Shown one piece after another: positions 44,975 to 54,844 of a DNA stretch of 64,000 nt (positions are counted from its first letter, which is position 1; every line of letters begins with the position of its first letter). The stretch covers positions 40,066 to 104,065 of the forward strand of contig NZ_JAHLPN010000011.1 in the NCBI RefSeq assembly GCF_018917935.1, read 5' to 3'. Source of the stretch: Kineothrix sp. MSJ-39 (lineage in GTDB: Bacteria > Bacillota > Clostridia > Lachnospirales > Lachnospiraceae). Made by a program: the position numbers and the translations under genes. The notes under the pieces are model-generated. The model saw only the letters and a list, made by a program, of their open reading frames with translations. It was not told where the DNA came from and ran no database searches.

Positions 44975-45421
44975 TTATTTCAGATTGCGTTTCTGCATTT
45001 CAGCTTCATCTAAAATAGAAGTACACTGCGGACAACGACATGCTTCAATGGAAATTTCGGATCTGCACATCGGACAGATTTTTGTTGTCTTGGCTTCTTC
45101 CGGCTTTTTTTCCAGAGCGGCAAGTTTTGCGGAAGCGGTGTTGATCGCTTTGACGATTACAAATACAACAAATGCCATGATCAGGAAGTTGATGATCGCG
45201 GTCAGAAATTTACCGTAGTTTAAGGTAACTTCTCCTAAGATATTCCAGGACAGCTTGTCAAAATTCATGCCGCCGAAGAGTCCTAAGATCGGGGTGATGA
45301 TATCTTCTACCAGAGAAGATACGATGCTGGTAAATGCGCCGCCGATGATGATACCGACTGCCATGTCCATGACATTGCCACGACTGATGAATGCTTTGAA
45401 TTCATTAAAAAATTTTTTCAT
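44975..45421 (-). CDS. mscL: Large-conductance mechanosensitive channel with zinc-ribbon tail
   Basis: 148 residues. N-terminal FFNEFKAFISRGNVMDMAVG and IIGGAFTSIVSSLVEDIITP are hallmark MscL; two spans (about 18-45 and 75-98). Osmotic safety valve. The last ~35 residues carry a zinc ribbon (CPMC...CPQC, ICPMCRSEISIEACRCPQC), which standard MscL proteins lack. GGAG precedes the ATG. Confidence 0.93.
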   Translation of the reverse strand: MKKFFNEFKAFISRGNVMDMAVGIIIGGAFTSIVSSLVEDIITPILGLFGGMNFDKLSWNILGEVTLNYGKFLTAIINFLIMAFVVFVIVKAINTASAKLAALEKKPEEAKTTKICPMCRSEISIEACRCPQCTSILDEAEMQKRNLK

Positions 45422-45480
45422 GATTTATCTCCTTCTGTCATATTTTTCTATATTATAACAGAAAAAGATAAAAAATCCTA

Positions 45481-45750
45481 TTGTGAAAACATTTCCTGCG
45501 TGGTAAAATGCATTTGAAATGGAAAAGCAATGACGGAGAGAGTAGTGCAAAGGACGCATTCAGAGAGAGCAGCAGATGCTGGAAGCTGCTTATGCAGAGC
45601 CTGTATGAAGACCACTCCCGAGCTGTGCGCAGAAGGCAGTCGCCGAAGCGTCACCGTGTAGCTGCGTTATAAGCAAAGAGTAAAAAATAAGGTGGAACCG
45701 TGTGAGAGCACCCTTAGATGCGTGTATGCGTATCAAAGGATGTTTTTTTT
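45481..45750 (+). promoter_or_regulatory. T-box riboswitch leader of thrS
   Basis: Promoter TTGTGA (45481-45486), 17 bp, TAAAAT (45504-45509). The leader carries the T-box sequence AAGGTGGAACCGTG (45689-45702), then a terminator whose 5-prime arm starts CACCC (45709) and 3-prime arm ends GGATG (45742), followed by eight T. A candidate specifier ACC (Thr) is at 45611-45613 in the upstream stem region. Uncharged tRNA-Thr should stabilise the antiterminator and switch on thrS. Confidence 0.9.
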
Positions 45751-45779
45751 ATGGTTCAGGATCAGGAAAGGAAACGAAA

Positions 45780-47537
45780 ATGGTAAACTTTAAAGAAAAC
45801 GAAGAGCTGAAGACACTCAACCATTCCTGCGCCCATGTCATGGCACAGGCGATCAAGCATCTGTATCCGCAGGCTAAATTCTGGGTAGGTCCTGTTGTAG
45901 CAGAAGGCTTCTACTATGATGTGGATCTTGGAGATGATGTCATCCGCGATGAAGATATCGAGAAGATCGAAAAGGAAATGAAAAAGGTCTGCAAATCCGG
46001 TAAGAGAATCGTCCGCAAGGAAATTTCCAAGGAAGAAGCAAAGGAAATGTTCAAGGATGACGAATATAAGCTGGATCTGATTGACGGTTTGGAAGATGGC
46101 AATATCACATGCTATGAGCAGGGTGATTTCACAGATCTCTGCCGTGGACCGCACGTAGAAAATGTAAAGCTTTGCCGTAACTTTAAGCTGATCAGACATT
46201 CCGGTGCTTACTGGAAGGGTGACAGCAAGAACAAAGTGCTGCAGAGAATTTACGGTGTATGTTTCCCGACACCGGAAGAACTGGAAGATCATTTAAGACT
46301 GTTAGAAGAAGCGAAAGAAAGAGATCACAGAAAGATCGGTAAAGACATGAACCTGTTCATGGTAGACGATCTGGTTGGTCGTGGCTTACCGATGTTCTTA
46401 CCAAAGGGCTACACGATCTGGCAGGAGCTTGAAAATTATATCAAAGAAAAAGAAAGAAAGCTTGGTTATCTGCATGTTATGACACCATGCGTCGGAACCG
46501 TCAATCTGTATAAGACATCCGGTCACTGGGATCACTACAAAGAGAATATGTTCCCGGCGATGGAAGTAGAAGGCGAATCTTTCGTACTCCGCCCGATGAA
46601 CTGCCCGCATCATATGATGATCTATGCAAACAGAATGCATTCTTATAAGGATCTGCCGATCCGTATCGGTGAGATCGCACATGACTTCCGTTTTGAAGCA
46701 AGCGGTACGTTAAAGGGTATTGAAAGAGGCAGACATTTCTGCCAGAATGATGCCCATCTGTTTGTAACACCGGAGCAGATCAAAGATGAATTTACAAGAG
46801 TAGTAGATCTGATCTTCAGCACATACAAGGATTTCGGTATCACAGATTACCGCTGTGTACTTTCTCTGCGTGATCCTGAAAATAAAGAGAAATATCACGA
46901 TGATGATGAGATGTGGAATACAGCAGAAAATGCCCTGCGTGATGTTATGAACAGCATTGGTATTGAATATACGGAAGAAATCGGTGAAGCTGCTTTCTAT
47001 GGACCAAAGCTGGATGTTAACGTAAAGCCTGCTGTCGGCAATGAATATACACTTTCTACCTGTCAGCTTGACTTCTGTCTGCCTGCTAAATTTAACCTGA
47101 CTTACATTGATAAGGACGGCGAGAAGAAGACTCCGGTTGTACTGCACAGAGCGATTCTTGGATCTCTTGACAGATTCATGGCATATATCTTAGAGGAAAC
47201 AAAGGGTAACCTGCCAACATGGCTGGCACCTGTACAGGTAAGGATCATGCCTGTTAAGACAGACAATGAAGAACTGATGGCTTATGCAAAATCCGTTCAG
47301 GAGAAGCTGGATGACAAGTACGTGAGAGTAGAGCTGGATGACAGATCCGAAAAGCTGGGCTATCGTATGCGTGAAGGACAGATCGAAAAGGTTCCGTACC
47401 TTTTGGTGATCGGCTTCAACGAAATGGAAAATCAGACAGTTTCCTACAGACTGCACGGACAGGCTGAAACGACAACAATGCCTGTAGATGAGTTTGTAGA
47501 GAAGATTGAAAATGAGATCGAACAGAAGCTGAGATAA
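45780..47537 (+). CDS. thrS: Threonyl-tRNA synthetase lacking the TGS domain
   Basis: Class II synthetase, 585 residues versus ~640 in E. coli because the N-terminal TGS domain is absent: the protein starts almost directly with the editing domain (NHSCAHVMAQAI, HSGAYWKGD). The catalytic core has RPMNCPHHMMIY near 277, FRFEASGTLKGIERGR near 310, and PVVLHRAILGSLDRF near 455; the anticodon domain follows. Start 45780 has AGGAAAGGAAAC upstream. A frame open from 45702 would begin inside the T-box terminator and is rejected. Confidence 0.96.
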   Translation: MVNFKENEELKTLNHSCAHVMAQAIKHLYPQAKFWVGPVVAEGFYYDVDLGDDVIRDEDIEKIEKEMKKVCKSGKRIVRKEISKEEAKEMFKDDEYKLDLIDGLEDGNITCYEQGDFTDLCRGPHVENVKLCRNFKLIRHSGAYWKGDSKNKVLQRIYGVCFPTPEELEDHLRLLEEAKERDHRKIGKDMNLFMVDDLVGRGLPMFLPKGYTIWQELENYIKEKERKLGYLHVMTPCVGTVNLYKTSGHWDHYKENMFPAMEVEGESFVLRPMNCPHHMMIYANRMHSYKDLPIRIGEIAHDFRFEASGTLKGIERGRHFCQNDAHLFVTPEQIKDEFTRVVDLIFSTYKDFGITDYRCVLSLRDPENKEKYHDDDEMWNTAENALRDVMNSIGIEYTEEIGEAAFYGPKLDVNVKPAVGNEYTLSTCQLDFCLPAKFNLTYIDKDGEKKTPVVLHRAILGSLDRFMAYILEETKGNLPTWLAPVQVRIMPVKTDNEELMAYAKSVQEKLDDKYVRVELDDRSEKLGYRMREGQIEKVPYLLVIGFNEMENQTVSYRLHGQAETTTMPVDEFVEKIENEIEQKLR

Positions 47538-47550
47538 TGGCGATATAAAA

Positions 47551-47580
47551 AACTCCTGCAAGTGCTGCAGGAGTTTTTTT
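47551..47580 (+). terminator. Intrinsic terminator of thrS
   Basis: Perfect 10-bp stem AACTCCTGCA / TGCAGGAGTT, 5-nt loop, then TTTTT. Confidence 0.93.
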
Positions 47581-47701
47581 GTGTAATAGGAAACTTCGTT
47601 CCTATTACACAAAACGCTCCGCGGAGATGCGCACCTCGCGGAGTGGAAAATTATGCTACGCATCCGCTCGGGCGCGAAAGTGTGCGGCTGGCGCACACTT
47701 T
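47581..47701. repeat. Cluster of three hairpins between thrS and the chemoreceptor gene
   Basis: Three consecutive perfect inverted repeats: GTGTAATAGGAA/TTCCTATTACAC (47581-47610), CTCCGCG/CGCGGAG (47617-47643) and AAAGTGTGCG/CGCACACTTT (47677-47701). None has a proper poly-T, and they follow an already complete terminator. Purpose unknown; could be a convergent-transcript barrier or a mobile palindromic element. Confidence 0.7.
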
Positions 47702-47716
47702 ATTTCTGGAAATATA

Positions 47717-49438
47717 TTAGTTTTCTGTATCCGGCAGAACAAAATTGCTGATGTTCTGTGCCAGCATATCTGCTGTACTTCGCAGGTTTTCCGTAGAATC
47801 TTCGATGACCTGGAAGCTGTCTGCCATTTCGGTGATTGCAGCGTTTGTCTGAGCTGTTCCGTCGACATTCTGCTGGGCGATCACAGAGAGGGAATCGATA
47901 GCTTCAATGATCTCGCCTCTTGCCTGCTCCAGTTCTTTGGCTTTCTGCTCAATGCTGCGGATCCTTGTGATGGATGCATCCAGCTCATTGATGACACCAT
48001 TTACCGTATGTTCCGTGCTGTCGATATGTTCATTCTGCTGACTGATGATATCCTGTGTCTGCGTCATGGTATCGACAACCTTCTCGGAATTGTCGATCAG
48101 TGTGCTGACGATCTTTTCAATATTGCCGCTTGCTGTATTGGACTGCTCTGCCAGATTCTGGATCTGGGATGCAACAACCGCAAAGCCTCTGCCGGCTTCT
48201 CCGGCTCTTGCCGCTTCAATGCTTGCATTTAAGGAGAGCAGATTCGTCTCGGATGCAATCTCGGAAATAAATTGGGAAGCCTTTCGGATATTTTGTGCAG
48301 ATTCATTTGTCTGGGTTGTCTGCTCGGAAATAACGGAAATCGCTTCTTTTACCTTTTCGCTGATCTCTTTCAGTGCCTCGATCGTCTGTGCAGCCTTATC
48401 ACTGGACAGCTTCATGGAGTCTGTGCTGTCATTCAGTTCATCGGCTTCTTTTCCGGTTTCAATGATGAGATTACCCATGTGCTGTGCGCTCGCGGAAGCA
48501 TCTTTTGCACCGCTTGCCTGTGTGTTGGCACCATCCGTCATATCAGAAACCGTCTGCTGTACTGTATGGATTGATGCATAAGTCTGATGTGAGGTCTGTT
48601 CCAAGGTATCGGAGGAAGCAACTAAGGTATCTGTTGTTTCTTTGATGCCCTGAATGATCTTTAAAAGCTCTGACTGCAGCATCTGTACTGCTTTTGTCAG
48701 ATCGCCGATCTCATCGGAGCGGGAGAGGGCTTTCTGATCGAAGGCAACGGTAAGGTTACCTGCGGACACTTCTTTTACGCAGCTGATACTGCGGTTGAGT
48801 GCCTTAGTCATGGAAGTTGCACAGATCTGTACGATGATCGCACAAAGTACAATGGCGATCAGCACAGTAAACACGATCGTATTTAAAATATTAATGATGC
48901 TGTGGTAAGTCGGCTGTTTTTCAATGCCGGCAAATACCATACCGATCGGAGCGGAAGTATCGTCCTTCTGATAGACCGGTGTGTAATAGCCGTAATAGAT
49001 CGTGCCGTCCATGGAAATATTGTCACTGAAATAACCTTCGCCCTTTTTCAGAACCTTTTCTGCCACAACATCACCCGCAGGGCTTCCAAGGATCCTGTCC
49101 CCGTTTTTGTCAAAGGCGGATGTCATGATACGTTCTGTTCCGTAGAAAAACGTAACATCCATACCGGATTCTTTTTTGATCGTGTCTACCAGCGTTTCAG
49201 ACTGGGAAATATTGTAGCTGCCCTTCCAGATATCGCCGTTTTCAGCCTGCAGATAAGAGCCTGCATTCTGATCGTAAGCCGCCTGTGTGGCAATAGCCGT
49301 TCCTTTCAGGGAATTTTCAACCTGATCGATGATCGACTGCTTTACAATGGTAGAAGCCAGTGCCATGATGATCAGTCCCAGAAGCAGGAGCGGAAGTAAG
49401 GAACAAAGTAAGATTTTTTTACGGATTGTCAGTTTCAT
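47717..49438 (-). CDS. Methyl-accepting chemotaxis protein
   Basis: 573 residues. Membrane span 1 (about 10-30), an extracellular single-Cache-like sensor (about 35-190), span 2 (about 190-212), HAMP domain and a long methyl-accepting helical bundle whose tip reads [20 protein letters not shown] (near 390) followed by [11 protein letters not shown]. Signals to CheA. It lies 12 bp behind the BMP lipoprotein gene on the same strand, so the two are likely co-transcribed and may form a receptor-binding protein pair. Confidence 0.94.
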   Translation of the reverse strand: MKLTIRKKILLCSLLPLLLLGLIIMALASTIVKQSIIDQVENSLKGTAIATQAAYDQNAGSYLQAENGDIWKGSYNISQSETLVDTIKKESGMDVTFFYGTERIMTSAFDKNGDRILGSPAGDVVAEKVLKKGEGYFSDNISMDGTIYYGYYTPVYQKDDTSAPIGMVFAGIEKQPTYHSIINILNTIVFTVLIAIVLCAIIVQICATSMTKALNRSISCVKEVSAGNLTVAFDQKALSRSDEIGDLTKAVQMLQSELLKIIQGIKETTDTLVASSDTLEQTSHQTYASIHTVQQTVSDMTDGANTQASGAKDASASAQHMGNLIIETGKEADELNDSTDSMKLSSDKAAQTIEALKEISEKVKEAISVISEQTTQTNESAQNIRKASQFISEIASETNLLSLNASIEAARAGEAGRGFAVVASQIQNLAEQSNTASGNIEKIVSTLIDNSEKVVDTMTQTQDIISQQNEHIDSTEHTVNGVINELDASITRIRSIEQKAKELEQARGEIIEAIDSLSVIAQQNVDGTAQTNAAITEMADSFQVIEDSTENLRSTADMLAQNISNFVLPDTEN

Positions 49439-49450
49439 AAATTCCCCTCC

Positions 49451-50665
49451 TTATTCAATGATCACAACATTTTGATAGTACCAGTCGATCCCGCCGGTGA
49501 TCGTGGCATCGTCTAAAGTAGAGCCTTCCTGACCGACTGTTTCTCCGGTATTTGTTGTCATGACGTCGTCAAACACATTGTTCTGTCCGCTTAAGATCGC
49601 AGCAGTTGCTTCATCGACCTTTTCCTGCGTTCCCTCTGCGGCAAAGGATGCCAGATTGGTAATACCGACAAGTCCTTCTGCCATACCACCATAGTAGTTG
49701 CTGCCATCCCAACTGCCATCGATGATACTTTTGACAGCGGAGGTGTAGTAAGCACTCCAGTTCCAGATCACACTTGTCAGACAGGAATCCGGTGTTTCCT
49801 TACTCATATCTGAATTATAGCCGATCCCGTAAACGCCGCGTTCCTGTGCCAGCGTCTGCGGATAAGCCGTATCGCAGTGCTGTGCCATGACATCGCAGCC
49901 CATATCCAGAAGTTGTCTGGAGGCAGCTTCTTCCTTTGCCGGATCGTACCAGCTGTTTGTTACAATGACATTGATCTTTGCATCGGGATTGACGCTGGCA
50001 ACACCGATCGCGAATGCATCGATACCGCCTGTCACTTCGGAATTGGAAGAGTCCTGTGCGGCAACATAACCGATCTGGTTGCTTTTTGTATTCATACCTG
50101 CGACAATACCGCTTAAATAGCGTGCCTGATAAATGCGCCCGAAATAGTTATTGAAGTTTTTACCGTTGGACATGTATCCAGTGCCATGTGAAAAATAGAT
50201 ATCGGGATATTCCTCAGCCATGGCTGCGGTTGTCTCCATGTAACCCCAGCTTGTGGTAAAGATGATATTGCAGCCCTCATCGATACATTCCCTGATAGAA
50301 GCCTCGGTTGCCTGTGTATCACTGTCGTCTACGATCTTGCGTACGATCTGATCGGAAGACAGCCCGAGATTTTCCTGCATGCCCTGGATACCAAGGTCAT
50401 GTGTGTAGGAATAGCCGCTGCCTTCACCGGGATCGGATATGTACAGAACACCGACTTTGATATCCTCCCTGGCAATACCTGTGGTGGCTGTGTTATCTGA
50501 TTCTGAAGCGGCTGTCTCTGTGTCAGCTTTGGCTTCTGCCTTTTCGGTCTGATAGCCTTCATTGGTAGCATAATCATCCGGTACGTTGTTCTGACTGCCA
50601 CAGCCAACGAGCAGTCCGACAAGTGCCAGGATCATGCAGATCTGTTTCCCCTTGCCTTTCACCAT
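49451..50665 (-). CDS. BMP family substrate-binding lipoprotein
   Basis: 404 residues. Lipobox LLVGC (Cys near 22), acidic linker, then a Bmp/PnrA domain (VGVLYISDPGEGSGY, DLGIQGMQENLGL, ARYLSGIVAG, NSDMSKETPDSCLTS). Such proteins bind nucleosides or purines for ABC import, but no permease or ATPase genes are near; instead a chemoreceptor gene follows. A role in sensing is inferred. ATG follows AAAAAGGAG. Confidence 0.92.
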   Translation of the reverse strand: MVKGKGKQICMILALVGLLVGCGSQNNVPDDYATNEGYQTEKAEAKADTETAASESDNTATTGIAREDIKVGVLYISDPGEGSGYSYTHDLGIQGMQENLGLSSDQIVRKIVDDSDTQATEASIRECIDEGCNIIFTTSWGYMETTAAMAEEYPDIYFSHGTGYMSNGKNFNNYFGRIYQARYLSGIVAGMNTKSNQIGYVAAQDSSNSEVTGGIDAFAIGVASVNPDAKINVIVTNSWYDPAKEEAASRQLLDMGCDVMAQHCDTAYPQTLAQERGVYGIGYNSDMSKETPDSCLTSVIWNWSAYYTSAVKSIIDGSWDGSNYYGGMAEGLVGITNLASFAAEGTQEKVDEATAAILSGQNNVFDDVMTTNTGETVGQEGSTLDDATITGGIDWYYQNVVIIE

Positions 50666-50741
50666 ATGTAATTCTCCTTTTTGACAAAATGACTTTACTA
50701 TCTACATTTTAGCACAATGTACATAAAACACAATCAAAAAG

Positions 50742-52400
50742 TTAGTTTGATGATACGATCTGTGCGGCTCTATTCAGGGCATCATCGATATGGGCACAGA
50801 AATTTTCTTTTCCGACTTCTTCGATAAAACCGTCTTTTTCCATTGTCCGCATCGGCTGCTCATTCACATGGGAGAAAACGAGCTGTACGCCGCTTTTCTG
50901 ACAGCGCTCATAAAGCTGCTCCAGAGAACGCATAGCAGTGGCATCCAGTGCCGGAACCCCACGCATACGAATGACCAGACATTTGGTGAAGTCTTTTAAT
51001 GTGATCTCGGCGATACGCTCCGCAACACCGAAGAACATAGGGCCGGAAATTTCATAGACACGTACCTGATGCGGTACTGTTTTGTGATCGATGGAATCCG
51101 GATCTTCTTCTTTTTCGTCATAGTAAACCCAGCCCTTTACTTCGGCTTCTTCGCTCATACGCTTGATGAAAAGCAGGCAGGCTGCGATCATACCGATCTC
51201 GATGGCAACGACCAGATCAAATACGACTGTCAGCACGAAAGTAGCGGTCAGGACGATGATATCGCTTTTCGGTGCTGTTTTACACAGATGGACAAAGGTA
51301 CGCCAGCCACACATATTGTAAGCGACCATAAACAGGATCGCTGCAATGGCAGGCATTGGGATGAGTGCTGCATAAGGCATCAGCACAACAAGTACAAGCA
51401 GAAGGACAACGGAATGTACCATACCGGCAATCGGGGTACGTCCGCCGTTTTTGATGTTGGCAGCCGTTCTGGCAATGGCACCTGTAGCAGGGATACCACC
51501 GAATAAAACGGAACCGATATTGCCGACACCCTGTGCGATCAGCTCCATATTGGAGCGGTGCTTGGAATTGATCATACTGTCAGCGACTACGCAGGACAGA
51601 AGTGATTCAATGGCTGCAAGGATCGCGATCGTAAAGCCGTCCGACATCTCACTCTGGATGATGGCGAGGCTTAAATGCGGGAAACGGAAATGCGGAAGGC
51701 TGGAACTGATCGTATACAGATCACCGATCGTATTTACCTTCATATGCAGACATTTTACCAGTACGATACCGACGATAACGGCGATCAGAGAGCCGGGGAT
51801 CTTTTCGGATACGAGCGGCCAGAGGATCAGGATCGCAAGGCAGATCAGCCCGACGAGCAGTGCCTGCATATTGATCGTATTAAAATAATGGCAGACGGCT
51901 TTTACCTTATCGACTGTCTCGATCGGCTTTACACCTGCCTCATAGGTCAGACCGAAAAAGTCCTTTAACTGTCCGATCACGATCGTAACGGCAATACCGG
52001 CTGTAAAGCCGGTTGTAATGGTAAACGGGATAAAACGGATCAGACTGCCAAGTCGGAAGACACCCATTAAGATCAGCAGAACACCTGCGATCAGGGTAGC
52101 GACCACAAGACCGTCCATTCCGTTTTTTGCGACGATCCCCGCAACGATCGTTGCAAAGGCTGCGGTAGGTCCGGCGATCTGGACACGGCTTCCGCCTAAA
52201 AACGAGATCAGAAAGCCTGCGATAATGGCTGTGTAGATACCTTCCTCCGGTCCGACACCGGAAGCGAGGGCAAGTGCGATAGACAGGGGCAGTGCGATGA
52301 TTGCAACGATGATACCTGCCACAACGTCTTTCAGAAACTGCTCTTTCGTGTAAGTTTTCATCACACTGAAAAGCTTGGGTTTGAGTTTTTCCTTATTCAT
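50742..52400 (-). CDS. SulP family anion transporter with STAS domain
   Basis: 552 residues. About 10-14 spans (residues 20-430) with SulP hallmark VAGIIVAIIALPLSIALALA (near 28) and GGIPATGAIARTAANIKNGG (near 300), then a cytosolic STAS domain (about 440-545, MRGVPALDATAMRSLEQLY). Could move sulfate, bicarbonate or dicarboxylates; substrate not predictable. Leader hairpin upstream may attenuate. Confidence 0.94.
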   Translation of the reverse strand: MNKEKLKPKLFSVMKTYTKEQFLKDVVAGIIVAIIALPLSIALALASGVGPEEGIYTAIIAGFLISFLGGSRVQIAGPTAAFATIVAGIVAKNGMDGLVVATLIAGVLLILMGVFRLGSLIRFIPFTITTGFTAGIAVTIVIGQLKDFFGLTYEAGVKPIETVDKVKAVCHYFNTINMQALLVGLICLAILILWPLVSEKIPGSLIAVIVGIVLVKCLHMKVNTIGDLYTISSSLPHFRFPHLSLAIIQSEMSDGFTIAILAAIESLLSCVVADSMINSKHRSNMELIAQGVGNIGSVLFGGIPATGAIARTAANIKNGGRTPIAGMVHSVVLLLVLVVLMPYAALIPMPAIAAILFMVAYNMCGWRTFVHLCKTAPKSDIIVLTATFVLTVVFDLVVAIEIGMIAACLLFIKRMSEEAEVKGWVYYDEKEEDPDSIDHKTVPHQVRVYEISGPMFFGVAERIAEITLKDFTKCLVIRMRGVPALDATAMRSLEQLYERCQKSGVQLVFSHVNEQPMRTMEKDGFIEEVGKENFCAHIDDALNRAAQIVSSN

Positions 52401-52426
52401 TTTTTCATTCTCCTCATAAGTTCAAA

Positions 52427-52457
52427 AATGCGTTTGCCGAGATGCAGCAAACGCATT
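52427..52457 (-). terminator. Hairpin in the SulP leader
   Basis: Perfect 11-bp stem AATGCGTTTGC / GCAAACGCATT; read on the minus strand it is followed by TTT and lies ~27 bp before the SulP start, so it may act as attenuator. Confidence 0.5.
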
Positions 52458-52657
52458 AAAAATAGCACTTCCCATTATAAATGTAAATGTACAAATAGTA
52501 CAAAATCAGCCGGACTTATAAAACCAGGATGGAAAGGATTGAAAGTGCAGCAAAATCAACGCTGATAAAAATATGTATGGAAATTTCAATATAGAGACAT
52601 AAATAGGACTTTATATAAGTACAATAGAACCATCACAGGCAAACGGAGGGTTATAAA

Positions 52658-53065
52658 ATGAGACATACAAAAGAAAGTAAAATGAAAAACGGAATAGAAA
52701 CGATGATGATCGCAGTGCTTTTTGTGGTAGTGCTTTCGCTCTTGTTTTCCATTCATGTGCAGAGCAGGGAAGCAGATACAGCCCTGACAAACACAGCGTA
52801 TTATCAGGAACAGGAAAAACAATACCGGAAAGACTGCCGCAAGATCCTGGATGCATACGGATGCTATGACAGTGGTATTACAATGACAAGAGTGGTGGAA
52901 GCAGACGGACGTACTTACCAGCTTATGATCCACAATGCGCATTTTGCGGTTATGACGGAAAAAGAGAGAAATGATCTGAAAGAGGCACTTACAGCGGAAT
53001 TTTTTGGTGCACAGATCCCCCAGATCGGACTTCAGATTGAACTGACAGGAATTACCACGGAATAG
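52658..53065 (+). CDS. Single-span membrane protein of unknown function
   Basis: 135 residues: a short basic N-terminus, one membrane span (about 15-35, MMIAVLFVVVLSLLFSIHV), then a small soluble part probably outside, with a Cys pair (CRKILDAYGCY). I do not recognise the family. GGAGGG lies 7 bp before the ATG. It precedes the DUF1653 gene by ~85 bp, with a promoter in between, so it is probably a separate unit. Confidence 0.72.
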   Translation: MRHTKESKMKNGIETMMIAVLFVVVLSLLFSIHVQSREADTALTNTAYYQEQEKQYRKDCRKILDAYGCYDSGITMTRVVEADGRTYQLMIHNAHFAVMTEKERNDLKEALTAEFFGAQIPQIGLQIELTGITTE

Positions 53066-53090
53066 TTTGACCGGGCAGGAGCTAAAATGC

Positions 53091-53119
53091 ATGACAAAAA
53101 GAGGGATGTGCGTTATACT
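53091..53119 (+). promoter_or_regulatory. Promoter of the DUF1653-mutY unit
   Basis: ATGACA (53091-53096), 17-bp spacer, TATACT (53114-53119). The -10 overlaps an in-frame TTG at 53119, excluding it as start of the next gene. Confidence 0.7.
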
Positions 53120-53151
53120 TGATACAGAAAAGTGAACAAGGAGTGAGAACT

Positions 53152-53721
53152 TTGAGAGAAGATCCGAAACCATTTGAAATTTATAAACACTTTAAAGGAG
53201 ATAAGTATCAGGTGCTTATGCTGGCAACAGATTCCGAGACAAAGGAGCGTGCTGTGGTATATCAGGCATTATATGGAGACTATACAGTATATGTCAGACC
53301 GCTTGCCATGTTTATGAGTGAGACGGATCATACAAAATATCCGGATGCAGCGCAAAAGTACCGCTTTGAAAAAGTAGAGAAAAAAGAAGAGGACGGCGTG
53401 ACCGAAACAGAAGAAAGTGCCAGTACTTCCGTTGTTTCAGACAAGGTGCTGACGGAACTTGCAAAGGAAGAAATGAACGAAGAAAATGCAGCCTATAAAG
53501 CGCTGGATCCTTCCGTGCTGGCCTTTCTTGAGTCACATTCCTATGAAGACAGGCTGAATATACTGGCATCTCTGCATGATCGTATTACGGATGATATGAT
53601 CAATACCATGGCAGTGGCCATTGATGTGGAAATCGAGCCTGGCGATCTGGAACAGCGTTATATGGAACTGAAGAACTGTCTGTTAATGAAAGAAAAGTTT
53701 GAACGGGTAAGGCTGCACTGA
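53152..53721 (+). CDS. DUF1653 domain protein, TTG start
   Basis: 189 residues. The first ~70 (FEIYKHFKGDKYQVLMLA, YQALYGDYTVYVRPLAMF) are a DUF1653 domain; the rest is acidic and helical, ending VEIEPGDLEQRYMELKNCL. The TTG at 53152 is 8 bp after AAGGAG and gives a domain-proper start. It overlaps mutY by 1 bp (TGATG). Function of DUF1653 is unknown. Confidence 0.85.
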   Translation: MREDPKPFEIYKHFKGDKYQVLMLATDSETKERAVVYQALYGDYTVYVRPLAMFMSETDHTKYPDAAQKYRFEKVEKKEEDGVTETEESASTSVVSDKVLTELAKEEMNEENAAYKALDPSVLAFLESHSYEDRLNILASLHDRITDDMINTMAVAIDVEIEPGDLEQRYMELKNCLLMKEKFERVRLH

Positions 53722-54815
53722 TGAAGGAATATCAGATTGGAAATGAGATCATTCCACCGCTTCTTGCGTGGTATGACGGAGCAAAGCGGATACTGCCGTG
53801 GCGCGGGACAAAAGATCCTTACAGGATCTGGGTATCCGAGATCATGCTGCAGCAGACAAGAGTAGAAGCGGTAAAGCCGTATTATGACAGATTTATGCAG
53901 GCTCTTCCGACCGTGTGCGATTTGGCTGGAGCAGAAGAATCCTATCTGCTGAAGCTCTGGGAAGGGCTTGGCTATTACAATCGTGTACGGAATATGCAGA
54001 AGGCTGCGCAGATCCTGGTGGAGAAGTTTGATGGGGAAATGCCGGCTGATGCAAAGGAAATCCTTGCACTGCCCGGGATCGGCAGTTATACGATGGGGGC
54101 GATCGCCTCGATCGCATTTCAGATTCCGCTTCCCGCAGTAGACGGAAATGTGCTGCGGATCCTCACCAGATTATACGGCGATGATTCGGATATTCTGGAT
54201 CCACGGTTTAAAAAGAAAATGGAAGAATCGCTTGCATGTATTATGCCAAAGGACAGACCGGGAGATGTGAATCAGGCGATGATGGAGCTTGGGGCGACGG
54301 TCTGCCTGCCAAACGGAATGCCAAAATGTGAAAGCTGCCCGTGGTATGAGCGATGTATCGCCCGAAAAGAGGACAGACTGAGAGAAATTCCGTATAAGGC
54401 ACCGAAGAAGTCGCGAAAAAAAGAAAAAAAGACAGTATTTCTGATCTGTGACGGCGACCGGATCCTGATCCACAAGAGAGGAAAGACGGGGCTTCTGGCA
54501 GGTTTGTATGAATTTCCGAATGTGGAAGGCTGGCTGGCAGATGAGCAGGTCAAGCAGCAGGTACAAAAGCTGGGATATGAGCCGCTGTATCTGGAACGGC
54601 TGCAGGACAGTGTACACATTTTTACTCATAAGGAATGGCATATGCAGGGCTGGCTTATCCGCGTGGCAGCAGCATGGCCGCAGGAGGTGCAGCAGGCAGA
54701 CTATCATCTGATCCTGCCGCAGGAGATAGAAGCCGCCTATCCGATCCCGAGTGCGTTCAGAGCCTATACGAACGGGCTTCATATTGCACTTGGCAATGCA
54801 CATTTTTTGCGATAA
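53721..54815 (+). CDS. mutY: A/G-specific adenine glycosylase
   Basis: Removes A opposite 8-oxoguanine. 364 residues. Catalytic helix-hairpin-helix (LPGIGSYTMGAIASIAF, then VDGNVLRILTRL) near 115-145, iron-sulfur cluster Cys pattern C-x6-C-x2-C-x5-C (CLPNGMPKCESCPWYERC) near 192-209, and a C-terminal NUDIX-like domain (from ~235) that recognises 8-oxoG. N-terminal LPWRGTKDPYRIWVSEIMLQ matches MutY. Coupled to the upstream gene. Confidence 0.96.
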   Translation: MKEYQIGNEIIPPLLAWYDGAKRILPWRGTKDPYRIWVSEIMLQQTRVEAVKPYYDRFMQALPTVCDLAGAEESYLLKLWEGLGYYNRVRNMQKAAQILVEKFDGEMPADAKEILALPGIGSYTMGAIASIAFQIPLPAVDGNVLRILTRLYGDDSDILDPRFKKKMEESLACIMPKDRPGDVNQAMMELGATVCLPNGMPKCESCPWYERCIARKEDRLREIPYKAPKKSRKKEKKTVFLICDGDRILIHKRGKTGLLAGLYEFPNVEGWLADEQVKQQVQKLGYEPLYLERLQDSVHIFTHKEWHMQGWLIRVAAAWPQEVQQADYHLILPQEIEAAYPIPSAFRAYTNGLHIALGNAHFLR

Positions 54816-54844
54816 AATAGACAAAAATACGAAGGGAAAACGGT

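Noticed and set aside
47579..48232. Plus-strand frame of 217 codons
   Set aside because: Antisense to the chemoreceptor gene and begins within the hairpin cluster.
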